DNA of 64,000 nt, taken from the NCBI RefSeq assembly GCF_000702625.1, contig NZ_JNIS01000001.1:2980001-3044000 (forward strand). Direction: 5' to 3'. This document shows, in pieces, positions 42,473 through 51,163 of the stretch. The number at the start of each line of letters is the position of its first letter. Positions within the stretch are counted from its first letter, which is position 1. The notes beneath the pieces are model-generated. The model was not told the DNA's origin. It worked only from the letters and a program-made list of their open reading frames with translations, and ran no database searches. Source of the DNA: Exiguobacterium oxidotolerans JCM 12280. GTDB lineage: Bacteria; Bacillota; Bacilli; Exiguobacteriales; Exiguobacteriaceae. The position numbers and the translations under genes are program-made.

Positions 42473-42889
42473 ATGGAGATAATTCAAAACGGTTCGACGG
42501 AGGACCGCGAATACATTCGCCAACAATTGATTGGCTTCAACAAAACAAAAGTTCCACTGTCGGTTCAACACGAGACGGAACAAATCTGTTTTCTTTTAAA
42601 GGAAGATGGCGAAATTAAAGGCGGGTTGACGGGTGAATACGGCTGGAACCATGTCCACGTCTCTTTTTTGTGGCTCGACGAGTCCGTCAAAGGCGGCGGA
42701 TACGGCAGCAAATTATTGAGTATGGTCGAAGCCTATGCCAAAGAACGTGCCTGCAGTAAAGTCATCCTCGACACGTTCAGTTTTCAGGCACCCGGCTTCT
42801 ATGAAAAAAACGGGTACGTCGAATACGGTCGCTTGGACGATCATCCGGTCGAAGGGATGACGCAATACTTCTACAAAAAATTAATGTGA
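42473..42889 (+). CDS. GNAT family N-acetyltransferase
   Basis: The 138-residue protein (MEIIQNGSTEDREYIRQQLIGFN...) resembles small GNATs with an N-terminal Asn/Thr-Lys motif. The loop VKGGGYGSKLL binds acetyl-CoA, and QAPGFYEKNGYVEYGRLDD closes the fold. I use ATG 42473, ten bases after GGAAAGG; ATG 42467 is an alternative. Acceptor unknown. Confidence 0.83.
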   Translation: MEIIQNGSTEDREYIRQQLIGFNKTKVPLSVQHETEQICFLLKEDGEIKGGLTGEYGWNHVHVSFLWLDESVKGGGYGSKLLSMVEAYAKERACSKVILDTFSFQAPGFYEKNGYVEYGRLDDHPVEGMTQYFYKKLM

Positions 42890-42901
42890 ATGAATTGTCC
42901 C

Positions 42902-43378
42902 TTATTTCTTATAGTAGTAGATCCAGGCTGACATATAGGATAGTGTACCGATTGATAAAACAGCAGCCAGTGCATAAAACGGGAAGGTGGGGAAACGAGC
43001 GCTGAAATAAGGATAGGCTATGAAGGACACCATGACGACGGGAATCGAGACTAAAAATGAGACGTAAGCAATTCGGGTCGCCTGACCTGTAATGAAGCGC
43101 TCGCGTTCATCGTTATCGGAAAACTCTGGTGTTGTTGTCGACCAGCGTGAAAAACCAAGTGTTTTATTCGTCCGTGAAAAATAACCGAGACTGGTCAATA
43201 AAACCAGCAACAAAACAATCGGTAAGATGATCGACAGGTCGAGACTCAAGTTGAAGCCTGTTCCTTTAAGCGGATCGTCCTGAAAAACAACAATCTGACG
43301 GGCGATGGAGCTGAGTAAGACAGCAGCTAAGACATACAACAGGACATTAGCGATTGATTGAATGATGACACGTTTCAA
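42902..43378 (-). CDS. Membrane protein coupled to XRE regulator
   Basis: The 158-residue protein has four hydrophobic segments (about 7-27, 48-66, 103-123, 133-153) with a soluble middle part containing DNDERERFITGQATRIAY, as in DUF2178-like proteins found beside small XRE regulators. Its start overlaps the regulator stop (ATGA), so the two are coupled. Function is unknown. Confidence 0.7.
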   Translation of the reverse strand: MKRVIIQSIANVLLYVLAAVLLSSIARQIVVFQDDPLKGTGFNLSLDLSIILPIVLLLVLLTSLGYFSRTNKTLGFSRWSTTTPEFSDNDERERFITGQATRIAYVSFLVSIPVVMVSFIAYPYFSARFPTFPFYALAAVLSIGTLSYMSAWIYYYKK

Positions 43379-43584
43379 GGTGATTCCTCCTCCAGATAAA
43401 AGATGTCTTCGATTGGTCGGTCGAAGACCCGGGCGATTTGCATCGCCAGTAACAAGGACGGGGTGTAGCTTCCTTTTTCGAGTGAGATGACGGTCTGGCG
43501 CGTGACACCGATCAAATCAGCGAATTGTTCTTGCGTCCAGTCCGTTTGGCGGCGTAATGCTTTGACACGATTCGAGAGTTTCAT
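43375..43584 (-). CDS. XRE family small regulator
   Basis: The 69-residue protein consists of one HTH_3 domain (MKLSNRVKALRRQTDWTQEQ, FADLIGVTRQTVISLEKGSY) and the ending IEDIFYLEE, as in the YozG/YvaO-like group. AAGGAGC precedes ATG 43584. It is coupled to the membrane protein after it. It probably represses its own two-gene unit. Confidence 0.87.
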   Translation of the reverse strand: MKLSNRVKALRRQTDWTQEQFADLIGVTRQTVISLEKGSYTPSLLLAMQIARVFDRPIEDIFYLEEESP

Positions 43585-43781
43585 CGGAACGCTCCTTTCC
43601 TTCATGAGTTCATTGTATAGTTTGTTTTACATTTTGTAAATCTGACTATACTTTTTATTTTTTTCGTCTCATTTATCGAAAATTCGTGGAGTCTGACTAA
43701 AACAGAATAGTCTGACAACTTTCGGGTAATATGTACTTTATCACTTCGACGGCATCGGGACAGAAAAAGGGGGGAAATTAA

Positions 43782-43961
43782 ATGTTGCCTGAATGTATTC
43801 CGGATCAAAGGGAGCTCTCACGCCGCATGCGCATCGTCAAAACGTTACGGAAGCTTGGAAAAACCGATGAAGCCATCGCAAAATCATTATATGTCCCGGT
43901 CGAGTGGGTCAGGTCAGTCGATGATGATTATGTCAGTCCAGCGTTTCAGCAATCATCTTAA
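43782..43961 (+). CDS. Small HTH-like protein (59 aa)
   Basis: ATG 43782 follows AAGGGGGG. The product has a helix-turn-helix look (MRIVKTLRKLGKTDEAIAKS followed by LYVPVEWVRSVDD), similar to short HTH tails of transposase-like or sigma-like proteins. A terminator sits ten bases after the stop, which supports a real gene. It is not recognised with certainty. Confidence 0.5.
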   Translation: MLPECIPDQRELSRRMRIVKTLRKLGKTDEAIAKSLYVPVEWVRSVDDDYVSPAFQQSS

Positions 43962-43970
43962 TGCATGAAA

Positions 43971-44006
43971 AAGAAGCGTCTCCTTCAGTCTAGGAGACGC
44001 TTCTTG
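43971..44006. terminator. Bidirectional terminator
   Basis: AAGAAGCGTCTCC pairs perfectly with GGAGACGCTTCTT. It separates the 59-residue gene from the convergent NorA-like exporter. Confidence 0.85.
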
Positions 44007-44010
44007 ATGT

Positions 44011-45198
44011 TCACGATGACAGTTTCGTTGCGCCCGAGTCGACCGACAGTTTCGGTTGACGCCAAAAGAACGTCAAGATGATGCCGACCGTCAGGACGAT
44101 CGTCGCGAAATAAAACGGGTAGTTGAGGTTGATATCAAACAGGAGTCCACCCGCAATCGGTCCGAGGATGTTCCCGACACTCGTAAACATCGAGTTCATC
44201 CCGCCGACGAAACCTTGTTCATCACCGGCAATCTTCGACAGATACGTCGTGACGGCAGGACGCATCAAATCGAAGCCGACGAAGACGACCATCGTCACGA
44301 GGATGATTGCGAAGTAACTCGTCACATACGTCATGACGAGGACGAGGGCGGTCGATAAGATTAAGCTGTAACGGATCAGGCGGATCTCACCGAACCAGCG
44401 CGTCAAGCGGTCGAACAGACCGACCTGGACGATGACACCGACGATCGCACCGAGAGAAATCGCGAGGGCGATGTCCTTTGCCGTAAAACCGAACTTCCGG
44501 TCGACGAACAGGGCGAACAGCGATTCGAACGAGGCGAGGCCGAATGACGAAATCAACAGGACCAAAAAAGCGACGAAATAGAGGGGTGAAAAGATTTTTG
44601 AGAAGCCGTTCGCTTGTTTGACAGTTGGCGCATCGGCATAATGACGTTCCGGTTCACGTAACGTGAAGACGGACAAAATCATCGCAATCATCCCGAACGT
44701 CGCCGCAAAGAAAAATGGAACCCGCGTCCCGATGTCAGCGAGAAATCCGCCGATTCCCGGTCCGATGATGAAACCGGTCGAGATGGCGGCTGACATATAA
44801 CCGAGCGCCTTCGGACGCGTCTCGTTCGTCGTGATGTCGGCGATGAACGCCGTGACGGCGGGCATGATGAAGGCGGCGCTGACACCACCTAAGATACGCG
44901 AAGCAAACAACACTTCGACCGTCTGTCCAAGCCCGAATAGCAGTTCCGACATGCTGAAGATGAACAGGCCGATGATGATCATCGGCTTGCGTCCATACTT
45001 GTCGACGGCACGGCCGGCAAGCGGCGAGAGAATCAGTTGGGCAAAGGCGAACGCCGACACCATATAGCCGACCGTCGAGCCGGAGATGTTCAATTCATTC
45101 ATGATTGTCGGGGTGACGGGAATGACGAGTCCGATCCCTAAGAAGGCGATAAACAGGTTGAGTAAAAGTGTACCTAAAATGAGTTTGTTGTTTTGCAT
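44011..45198 (-). CDS. MFS multidrug exporter (Bmr/NorA-like)
   Basis: The 395-residue protein has twelve membrane helices with MFS motif A (LAGRAVDKYGRKPMIIIG, about 60-77) and motif C in GYMSAAISTGFIIGPGIGG (about 132-150), the antiporter signature of DHA1 drug exporters. The whole resembles Bacillus Bmr and Staphylococcus NorA. A TetR-type gene stands just upstream on the same strand and likely represses it. Confidence 0.9.
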   Translation of the reverse strand: MQNNKLILGTLLLNLFIAFLGIGLVIPVTPTIMNELNISGSTVGYMVSAFAFAQLILSPLAGRAVDKYGRKPMIIIGLFIFSMSELLFGLGQTVEVLFASRILGGVSAAFIMPAVTAFIADITTNETRPKALGYMSAAISTGFIIGPGIGGFLADIGTRVPFFFAATFGMIAMILSVFTLREPERHYADAPTVKQANGFSKIFSPLYFVAFLVLLISSFGLASFESLFALFVDRKFGFTAKDIALAISLGAIVGVIVQVGLFDRLTRWFGEIRLIRYSLILSTALVLVMTYVTSYFAIILVTMVVFVGFDLMRPAVTTYLSKIAGDEQGFVGGMNSMFTSVGNILGPIAGGLLFDINLNYPFYFATIVLTVGIILTFFWRQPKLSVDSGATKLSS

Positions 45199-45228
45199 GA
45201 TTTGAACCTCAGTTTCTGATTTGATTTC

Positions 45229-45807
45229 TTAACGGACGAGTCCGCGCCAAAAAATCGGCCAGACGGCAGTGAGTCGTTGTTGATAGGCATCAATCCCGTT
45301 ATAGACGAGTTCCGTCATCGTCCCTTCCGCAACCGTCAAGTAGGCGAGTGCGCCGCTCGTATAATCATCGGAGTAAAGAATCTGTTCCGTCCGGTCGCGT
45401 TCGCGGAACAAGCGTGCTAGATGACGATGGATCGAATCGAAAAACGGATTGATCAACGCCGTCACTTCATGCTCCAGTTTGACAGGTGGGAAATACGCGA
45501 TGCGAAGAATAAACTTCATTTGGTCGTTTTGAGTGCTTTCCTCGATGAACCAGTCGAAGAATCCTTTTAGAGATGTTTCAAGCGGCAACTGCCATGTCTC
45601 GACGAAGTAGGACGCAAGATGTTTTTTTTGTTCACCGAGCGCGTACGCCATCGTCTTTAAAAAGAGGTCGTCCTTCCCGGAATAGTGGGCGTAAATGGAT
45701 GGTTTCTTGATACCGACTTCCTGGGCGATGTCGTTTAAGGAGGCCCCTTCGTAGCCATGACTCGCGAAGTGACGTAAGGCGGTCGGGATTAATTGTGCAG
45801 CTTTCAA
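45229..45807 (-). CDS. TetR family repressor
   Basis: The 192-residue protein begins (from TTG 45807) MKAAQLIPTALRHFASHGYE and contains NDIAQEVGIKKPSIYAHYSGK, the TetR DNA-binding helix pair. The C-terminal ligand domain is all-helical (about 60-190). AGGAAGG lies 8 bases before this TTG; the longer frame is unsupported and would run over the operator. It is 30 bp upstream of the NorA-like exporter, its presumed target. Confidence 0.88.
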   Translation of the reverse strand: MKAAQLIPTALRHFASHGYEGASLNDIAQEVGIKKPSIYAHYSGKDDLFLKTMAYALGEQKKHLASYFVETWQLPLETSLKGFFDWFIEESTQNDQMKFILRIAYFPPVKLEHEVTALINPFFDSIHRHLARLFRERDRTEQILYSDDYTSGALAYLTVAEGTMTELVYNGIDAYQQRLTAVWPIFWRGLVR

Positions 45808-45820
45808 TTCATTCACCTTC

Positions 45821-45834
45821 CTAACGGTCGTTAG
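45821..45834 (-). promoter_or_regulatory. TetR operator-like palindrome
   Basis: CTAACG-n2-CGTTAG, a perfect palindrome 14 bases before the tetR start. It overlaps the ribosome binding region, as expected for an autoregulated TetR-exporter unit. Confidence 0.65.
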
Positions 45835-46006
45835 TTTATAAGGACACTGTAGCATCTGGATTGATGCTTGAACAGGAAAATGCTTTAAAGAATGACTTGA
45901 GTAAAATTAAGGGAGTTGCAATAATGGATATTATTGGAGATTGATTTTGAAGAGACATCTGAAATGATGGATGTCATGTTAACCGAGTGAGTAGGAGGCT
46001 AATCGT

Positions 46007-46368
46007 ATGAAAAAAGATTACTATCTACCATCTTCACCGTTCTTTTTTTAGCTGGAACGTATTACGGGGTGATATCTCTCTTGTTTAAAGAAGATACATC
46101 TGTCAGTTCGTTCCCGATTCCGCGTTTTGCGACGGAGCGAACCGCTACGGACGGTCAACACTACGCGACGCAACTTGCTTCAGAAACAGACGGACCGGGA
46201 CTCCTGTATGCAGCACGCTTGAAGCATGACGGCTGGAAGAAAGTGAATCAAGAAGGAGCTAAAATTCTCTATCGCAAAGGCGAGACATTCGTTTCGCTGA
46301 CGACGTTCGACGAGGAGGTATATGTTAAGCCTGTCCGTTTAGTCGAGTTCGAGCGTTTGGAGAATTGA
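46007..46368 (+). pseudogene. Small exported or membrane-anchored protein with a one-base frameshift after the start
   Basis: GTAGGAGG is placed well before ATG 46007, but that frame stops after 14 codons (TAG at 46049). The other frame, joined one base later, reads LLSTIFTVLFLAGTYYGVIS, a perfect membrane anchor, and continues without stop to 46368 (DTSVSSFPIPRF...LVEFERLEN). Adding one A to the A6 tract at 46010-46015 would give MKKRLLSTIF and restore a 121-residue protein. It may be a real mutation, slippage-based expression, or a base-calling error. Otherwise only a GTG at 46069 could start the body. Confidence 0.7.
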
Positions 46369-46443
46369 GTCGGAACAAGGTACACTTGCTACAGCACATG
46401 AGGACAAGAGCAATTGATCTGTCCGTAGCAAAGGAGAATCAAG

Positions 46444-47532
46444 ATGACACAATCCATCGCAATCATCGGAGCAGGCGTCAGCGGGCTCTATACAGCATCA
46501 CTTTTACAACAGAAGGGACAAGCGGTCACCGTCTATGAAGCACGGGACCGGATTGGCGGGCGTATTGTAAGCATGGCGGCTACGCACGGAGACGAGACAG
46601 ACCGCTTTGACCTCGGACCGACATGGTACTGGCCGGATACGGAAACGGTCATCACGGATCTTGTCGCCGAACTCGGTCTGACGGCATTTGAACAACACAC
46701 GACGGGCGCGATGGTACTCGAACGGCAAGTAGGAGCAATCGAACATCATCTGCTGGCACCGGACAGTATCGTCCCGTCGAAGCGGTTAGCGGGAGGAATG
46801 GAAGCACTCGTGACAGCCATTGCGGCCAAACTTCCGGCGGCATCACTGCGCTTACAGACACGCGTCACGAAACTTGAGCGGACGGAACAACAAGTAATCG
46901 TTACGTCAATCAAAGACGGGCGAACGACTTCAGAAACGTATGACAGTGTCGTGATTGCCCTTCCACCCCGACTTGTCGAGCGAGTCGTAATCGAACCGCC
47001 GTTTTCCGAGACGACTCGGGAAAAACTGCAAACGACCCCGACCTGGATGGCCGGACAAGCAAAAGCACTTGTCGTCTATGACACGCCGTTTTGGCGCGAA
47101 GCGGGGCAGTCCGGTTTCGGGATGAGCTGGGTCGGCGCCCTGCAGGAGATTCATGATGCGTCACCGCAGAGCGGACCGGGTGCCTTGTTCGGTTTCCTAC
47201 GGTTGACGGCAGAAGAACGTCAGTCACTCGGACCGGAAGTGGTCAAAGCCCGTATCCTCGAGCAACTTATCACGATGTACGGTGAAGCAGCCCGGCATCC
47301 GCGGGAAGTGCTGTATTATGACTGGGCACAAGACCCCGATACGGCGACGCCTGCAGATGCCCGCCCGTTAACAGAATTTCCGCAGTATCGGCCAATCGCA
47401 GTTGACGCAAACTGGCAAGGACGACTTTATCTTGCCGGGACGGAAACGGATATTGCGTTTGGCGGCCATATCGAAGGGGCGCTCCGGTCGGCGAAGCGGG
47501 TCGTCGCCGAATGGACGATGCGGCATGGGTGA
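46444..47532 (+). CDS. FAD-dependent amine oxidase family protein
   Basis: The 362-residue flavoprotein begins QSIAIIGAGVSGLYTASLL, the Rossmann GxGxxG motif, followed by YEARDRIGGRI. At the C-terminus YLAGTETDIAFGGHIEGALR is the second FAD contact of the monoamine oxidase fold. It oxidises an amine to an imine with O2, giving H2O2; the substrate is unknown. AAAGGAG precedes the ATG. It is slightly shorter than full-size monoamine oxidases (about 430-500 residues), as in other bacterial flavin amine oxidases. Confidence 0.85.
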   Translation: MTQSIAIIGAGVSGLYTASLLQQKGQAVTVYEARDRIGGRIVSMAATHGDETDRFDLGPTWYWPDTETVITDLVAELGLTAFEQHTTGAMVLERQVGAIEHHLLAPDSIVPSKRLAGGMEALVTAIAAKLPAASLRLQTRVTKLERTEQQVIVTSIKDGRTTSETYDSVVIALPPRLVERVVIEPPFSETTREKLQTTPTWMAGQAKALVVYDTPFWREAGQSGFGMSWVGALQEIHDASPQSGPGALFGFLRLTAEERQSLGPEVVKARILEQLITMYGEAARHPREVLYYDWAQDPDTATPADARPLTEFPQYRPIAVDANWQGRLYLAGTETDIAFGGHIEGALRSAKRVVAEWTMRHG

Positions 47533-47559
47533 TTGGTGACACGCACAATATTTATCATG

Positions 47560-47587
47560 AACGTCCTCGATGACCGGGGGCGTTTTT
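47560..47587 (+). terminator. Terminator of amine oxidase gene
   Basis: AACGTCCTCG and CCGGGGGCGTT form a mostly paired stem around ATGA, followed by TTTT. It overlaps the stop region of the convergent MFS gene. Confidence 0.6.
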
Positions 47588-48833
47588 AACTGATTTTAAA
47601 AGTCGAAGCAGTCATTTGTTCCACCTGTGGTAACTTTCGGAGATCGGGATGGAAGAACCAAACACATGCAATCAACGAAATACCGAGTCCAGCAAACATG
47701 AAAATGAAGTGGGGTTCGACAAAGGTCGCTATATACCCACCTAGTAATGAACCGATCGGCATCGCGGCAATTCCTAAGCTATACGCGACTGAATTTACGC
47801 GCCCAAGTATTTGGTTCGGGATGATGGTTTGCGTGACACCGGCAAACAAAACATTTACGGCACCGATTGGAATCCAGGCGATACCGAATAAAATCGGTGT
47901 AGCCAGTGGACTTGAGAGCCACCCGGCAAATACCCAGCAGATGGATCCGACTAAAAAGCAAACGCTTGTGGCGATGCCGACGCGCAGTTTTCCGAGGGTC
48001 GAACCGAGGAGTGCACCGAGCAACGAACCCGCTGACATAGCGGCTAACAGAATACCGTATGTTTGTACACCGCCGATTTGATCCGCGAAGACAGGAAGGA
48101 CGGCAACCGTCATCCCAATCGCAAAATTTGCGACAGACGAACCAATCAGAAAGACCCAAAGTAATGACGTGAAGACGACAGCGAAGCCGTCTTTTAAATC
48201 ATCGATATAGTCGATGAAGGTAAGTTTTAAGGAGTGTTGCGTTTTTGGTGTTGGCGTTTTTACAAAATCCATGTTGAGGAATGAGAAAAACATCGCGGCG
48301 AGTGCGAATGTCACTGAATCGACGAAAAACATCGTGATGGCACCAAAGAAGGCAATTGCTAATCCTGCCAATGAATTGAAGACAAGATCAACGCCTTGAT
48401 AAGCAAATGCAAAAAGTGAATTTCCTTGCAGCAGTTCTTTTTCTTTTAGAAACAAGGGGAGGGCTTTAGTTTGCGTCGGATAGGCAAATTCTTCGACACA
48501 GGCGAGGAGTGGCATGACGGATAAAATTAAAGCAATACTTAAAAAATCGAGCAGGTAAGCAAGTGGAATGAGCAAAATCAAAAACGACTGCACAGTTTGG
48601 GTGACGATTAACGTCGTTTTGATTCTCCAGCGGTCGACCAGCGGACCCGCAAGAAATTGCAGGGCTTTTGGTGATAAGATCAGAAACCCGGCGAGCCCTG
48701 TATAAAATGCACTCTGTCCAATGTCATGGACAAGCCACATCGCGGCGATGTAATAAAGACTGTCTCCGATATTCGTCACGAGTCGGCCGGCCAATAAAAA
48801 CATGAAATTACGGTTTTTCAAAAGTTCAATCAT
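47586..48833 (-). CDS. MFS exporter (MFS_3, macrolide-efflux-like)
   Basis: The 415-residue protein has about twelve membrane helices and the MFS_3 start MIELLKNRNFMFLLAGRLVTNIGDSLYYIA. It resembles the Mef-like exporters of Bacillota. It is more AT-rich than its left-hand neighbours. Its promoter carries TTGACCGGTCAA, the same element found before the winged-helix regulator gene at 48913-49542, so the regulator probably represses it. Confidence 0.85.
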   Translation of the reverse strand: MIELLKNRNFMFLLAGRLVTNIGDSLYYIAAMWLVHDIGQSAFYTGLAGFLILSPKALQFLAGPLVDRWRIKTTLIVTQTVQSFLILLIPLAYLLDFLSIALILSVMPLLACVEEFAYPTQTKALPLFLKEKELLQGNSLFAFAYQGVDLVFNSLAGLAIAFFGAITMFFVDSVTFALAAMFFSFLNMDFVKTPTPKTQHSLKLTFIDYIDDLKDGFAVVFTSLLWVFLIGSSVANFAIGMTVAVLPVFADQIGGVQTYGILLAAMSAGSLLGALLGSTLGKLRVGIATSVCFLVGSICWVFAGWLSSPLATPILFGIAWIPIGAVNVLFAGVTQTIIPNQILGRVNSVAYSLGIAAMPIGSLLGGYIATFVEPHFIFMFAGLGISLIACVWFFHPDLRKLPQVEQMTASTFKIS

Positions 48834-48860
48834 GGTAAAACCTCCAGATTATTTATTATT

Positions 48861-48885
48861 TTGACCGGTCAATTTAATTTGACAA
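48861..48885 (-). promoter_or_regulatory. Promoter of MFS exporter with GACCGGTC operator
   Basis: On the minus strand, TTGTCA (-35, 48885-48880) is followed by a spacer that contains the perfect palindrome TTGACCGGTCAA (48872-48861). An A-rich -10 follows. The same -35 and palindrome at the same distance occur at 49561-49585. Confidence 0.75.
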
Positions 48886-48912
48886 TGAAAGATAAAGAAA
48901 AAGGCTATACGT

Positions 48913-49542
48913 TCAAGCCTTGTTTTCGTCATCCTCATGTTCAATCGTTTCCATGATGAGTTCATCCACTTCAAACGCCATCGTAGAAAAGAAATAAAGT
49001 TTTTGAGCGGTTTCTTCACTCGGTTTTTTTGAGAGGTGTCTAAGCTCCTCCATCAATTCAAAATATTTTTTCATCCAATCGTTAAACTGTTCCTCCGTTG
49101 CAGAGATTTGCCACATTGAACCGACGTGATTCCAGTCAGCAGGCGATTCACTGGCTCGTTGAGGGGTGAATGCATGCTCGGGCGCAGATAAAATAACTTG
49201 TTTTGTTTTTTCAGCCATCTGAAAAAGCAGTTGCCGATTGGATTCATTGACGTCTTCCATATGTGGCAAGAGCTCAAGTGATGGGGTGAACCCCCGTGCC
49301 ACCGATTGATAAAACTTTTGGATGATTCCGCCTTTTTCTTCCGTTTTGACTAACGTGATCAAGTGATTCTTTTCGAGCTCCTTTAAATGATAGTGAACTT
49401 TAGGACGCGATAAGTTAAGTTTTTCAGACAACATTTGACCCGTGAGTGGTTTTTCGATCAACCGCATCATGATTTCAGCTCGGATCGGGACACTCAGCGC
49501 CTTTAATTGGCTTAAAGTGGTTAGTGTTAAAATGGATTTCAT
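48913..49542 (-). CDS. Winged-helix regulator (ArsR/HTH_20 type)
   Basis: The 209-residue protein has an N-terminal winged helix (LKALSVPIRAEIMMRLIEKP, LTGQMLSEKLNLSRPKVHYH, LKELEKNHLI) and a long helical C-terminal domain with charged ends (EHEDDENKA). No metal-binding cysteines are visible. It lies directly upstream of the MFS exporter, on the same strand, and both genes share the GACCGGTC promoter element, so it likely represses both. Confidence 0.83.
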   Translation of the reverse strand: MKSILTLTTLSQLKALSVPIRAEIMMRLIEKPLTGQMLSEKLNLSRPKVHYHLKELEKNHLITLVKTEEKGGIIQKFYQSVARGFTPSLELLPHMEDVNESNRQLLFQMAEKTKQVILSAPEHAFTPQRASESPADWNHVGSMWQISATEEQFNDWMKKYFELMEELRHLSKKPSEETAQKLYFFSTMAFEVDELIMETIEHEDDENKA

Positions 49543-49560
49543 GAAAAGACTCCTTTTTAT

Positions 49561-49585
49561 TTGACCGGTCTAATTTATTTGACAA
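49561..49585 (-). promoter_or_regulatory. Promoter of the winged-helix regulator with GACCGGTC operator
   Basis: On the minus strand, TTGTCA (49585-49580) precedes TTAGACCGGTCAA (49573-49561), 19 bp upstream of the regulator start. The layout is the same as at 48861-48885, indicating autoregulation. Confidence 0.75.
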
Positions 49586-49765
49586 TAGAATAACATAAAT
49601 TTACTTTTAACAGTTACTATTTTTTGCAAGGCATGACATTCTCTTGGATGAGGTATTGCCTGACAGATTGGAAAATCGAATGCAGGATGTGTTTTAACTA
49701 ATTATTGAAAAGGTATAAGGGCACATAGAATATTTTAGTGAGACAGGTAAGGAAAGGGTGACTGT

Positions 49766-50968
49766 ATGACGTATCAAATTTTGATTCTACTACTTATCGG
49801 CTACGTAATTTACACAATCGATTTAAAACAAAAAATGATTCCTGTTCCGATGGTGCTCGTTGTGATTGGACTGGGCCTTTCATTTATCCCGTACTTTTCT
49901 TCGCTCCATTTATCGAAGGAAATCGTATTTGAAGTGTTTTTACCAGCGCTCCTGTTTACGGCAGCGTATCAGTTTCCAATTAAACAGTTGAAAAATAATT
50001 GGGGTATCATTACGGCGTTCAGCACGATCGGGTTGATTGTGACGGCCTTATTGCTTGGTGTTTCAATTTACTGGATCTCGAATCTGTTCATTTCACTTTC
50101 GCTGACGGCTTCGCTGCTCCTTGCCGCCATCTTGATTCCGACCGATCCGGTCTCGGTAACGTCCATCATCAAAAAAAGTACAGGGGACGAACAAGTTGCC
50201 GATATCGTGGAAGGAGAATCGATGGTCAATGACGGGACGAGTATCGTTTTGTTTACGATATTATTATCGATGTTTCAAACGGGGGAACGTTTTAATTTCA
50301 CGACCTTCATCGAACAATTTATGCTTGTTTCGTTTGGCGGAATTCTGATCGGTTTACTGCTCGGATGGATTTTAAGTAAAATCATTCACTTGACGAAGCA
50401 AAAAGAATATCAAGTGATGTTGAGTATCGTCATGTCGTACGGTGGATTTTATCTTGCAGAAGCGCTAGGTGTCTCAGGTGTTCTCACCACCGTCATTTTG
50501 GGGATTTTCTTGTCTTACGAAATTGAGAAAGCGGATGAGGAGAAGGGGATTAAAGCATCATTGGATGGATTTTGGAACATCATCAAACCAACATTTTTAT
50601 CGATTTTGTTCTTACTCATTGGGATTCAAGCAGCTGGATACTTAGTTTTTTCACAATGGGGACTGGCGTTGATCATTTTTGGTCTCACCTTGTTGGCACG
50701 GTTCATCATGGTCGGTGGCTTCATTTATGCCGTACCGCCCTGGAAAGGTGAATTTCGCGACGACTTTTCGACGATCTCAATCATTACGGCAGCGGGGATT
50801 AAAGGTTCGATGTCTGTCGCGTTGTTACTGTGGCTCGAAAAAACGGTGTCAGCGCAATATGATGTGTTGATTTCCTTATCGTTTGCTGTAATCGTCCTGT
50901 CGTTGATTGTCCAGAGTATCGGCATTTATCCGCTGACGATTTTTTTAAGTAAACGGCATAAACGATGA
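49766..50968 (+). CDS. Na+/H+ antiporter, CPA1 family (NhaP-like)
   Basis: The 400-residue protein has about twelve membrane helices and CPA1 hallmarks: FLPALLFTAAYQFP, PTDPVSVTSIIKK, VEGESMVNDGTSIVLF (ion-binding ND pair) and IITAAGIKGSMSVALLLW. It lacks the long C-terminal cytosolic tail of eukaryotic NHE. It moves Na+ or K+ out for H+. AAAGGGTGA precedes the ATG. It lies in the AT-rich block with the MFS exporter and its regulator. Confidence 0.9.
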   Translation: MTYQILILLLIGYVIYTIDLKQKMIPVPMVLVVIGLGLSFIPYFSSLHLSKEIVFEVFLPALLFTAAYQFPIKQLKNNWGIITAFSTIGLIVTALLLGVSIYWISNLFISLSLTASLLLAAILIPTDPVSVTSIIKKSTGDEQVADIVEGESMVNDGTSIVLFTILLSMFQTGERFNFTTFIEQFMLVSFGGILIGLLLGWILSKIIHLTKQKEYQVMLSIVMSYGGFYLAEALGVSGVLTTVILGIFLSYEIEKADEEKGIKASLDGFWNIIKPTFLSILFLLIGIQAAGYLVFSQWGLALIIFGLTLLARFIMVGGFIYAVPPWKGEFRDDFSTISIITAAGIKGSMSVALLLWLEKTVSAQYDVLISLSFAVIVLSLIVQSIGIYPLTIFLSKRHKR

Positions 50969-50982
50969 TTAAATAGAAAATC

Positions 50983-51030
50983 AAAAAGCAGACACTGTCC
51001 AAAAAGTACTTGGATCATGTCTGCTTTTTT
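50983..51030 (+). terminator. Terminator of antiporter gene
   Basis: AAAAAGCAGACA and TGTCTGCTTTTTT style arms (AAGCAGACA with TGTCTGCTT) flank a long loop. T6 follows. Confidence 0.8.
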
Positions 51031-51034
51031 GCGT

Positions 51035-51095
51035 TTACAGATACAACCCGTTCGCCTGAACATTGCAAGTGTTCATAAAGACAAGAAAAACGGAT
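51035..51095 (-). pseudogene. Decayed 3' end of a second GntR/UTRA gene
   Basis: The minus-strand sequence GTTCAGGCGAACGGGTTGTA, then CTGTAA, matches the last codons of the intact GntR gene at 51624 (VQANGLYL-stop) and extends upstream with a four-base gap (TATGAACACTTGCAAT against the longer original). It reads VQANGLYL then stop, but the frame before it is shifted. Only about 60 bp remain. It is a relic of a duplicated regulator or of an insertion that copied the end. Confidence 0.6.
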
Positions 51096-51163
51096 GGTCT
51101 CAAGCTGTTACAAATCGGAAATCATCAAATCTGCAATCATGTAGTTTTCTCTAACATGACCAG

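Noticed and set aside
43602-43808. Minus-str and frame upstream of the XRE gene
   Set aside because: It covers the promoter region and runs antisense to the small HTH-like gene at 43782; no start signal.
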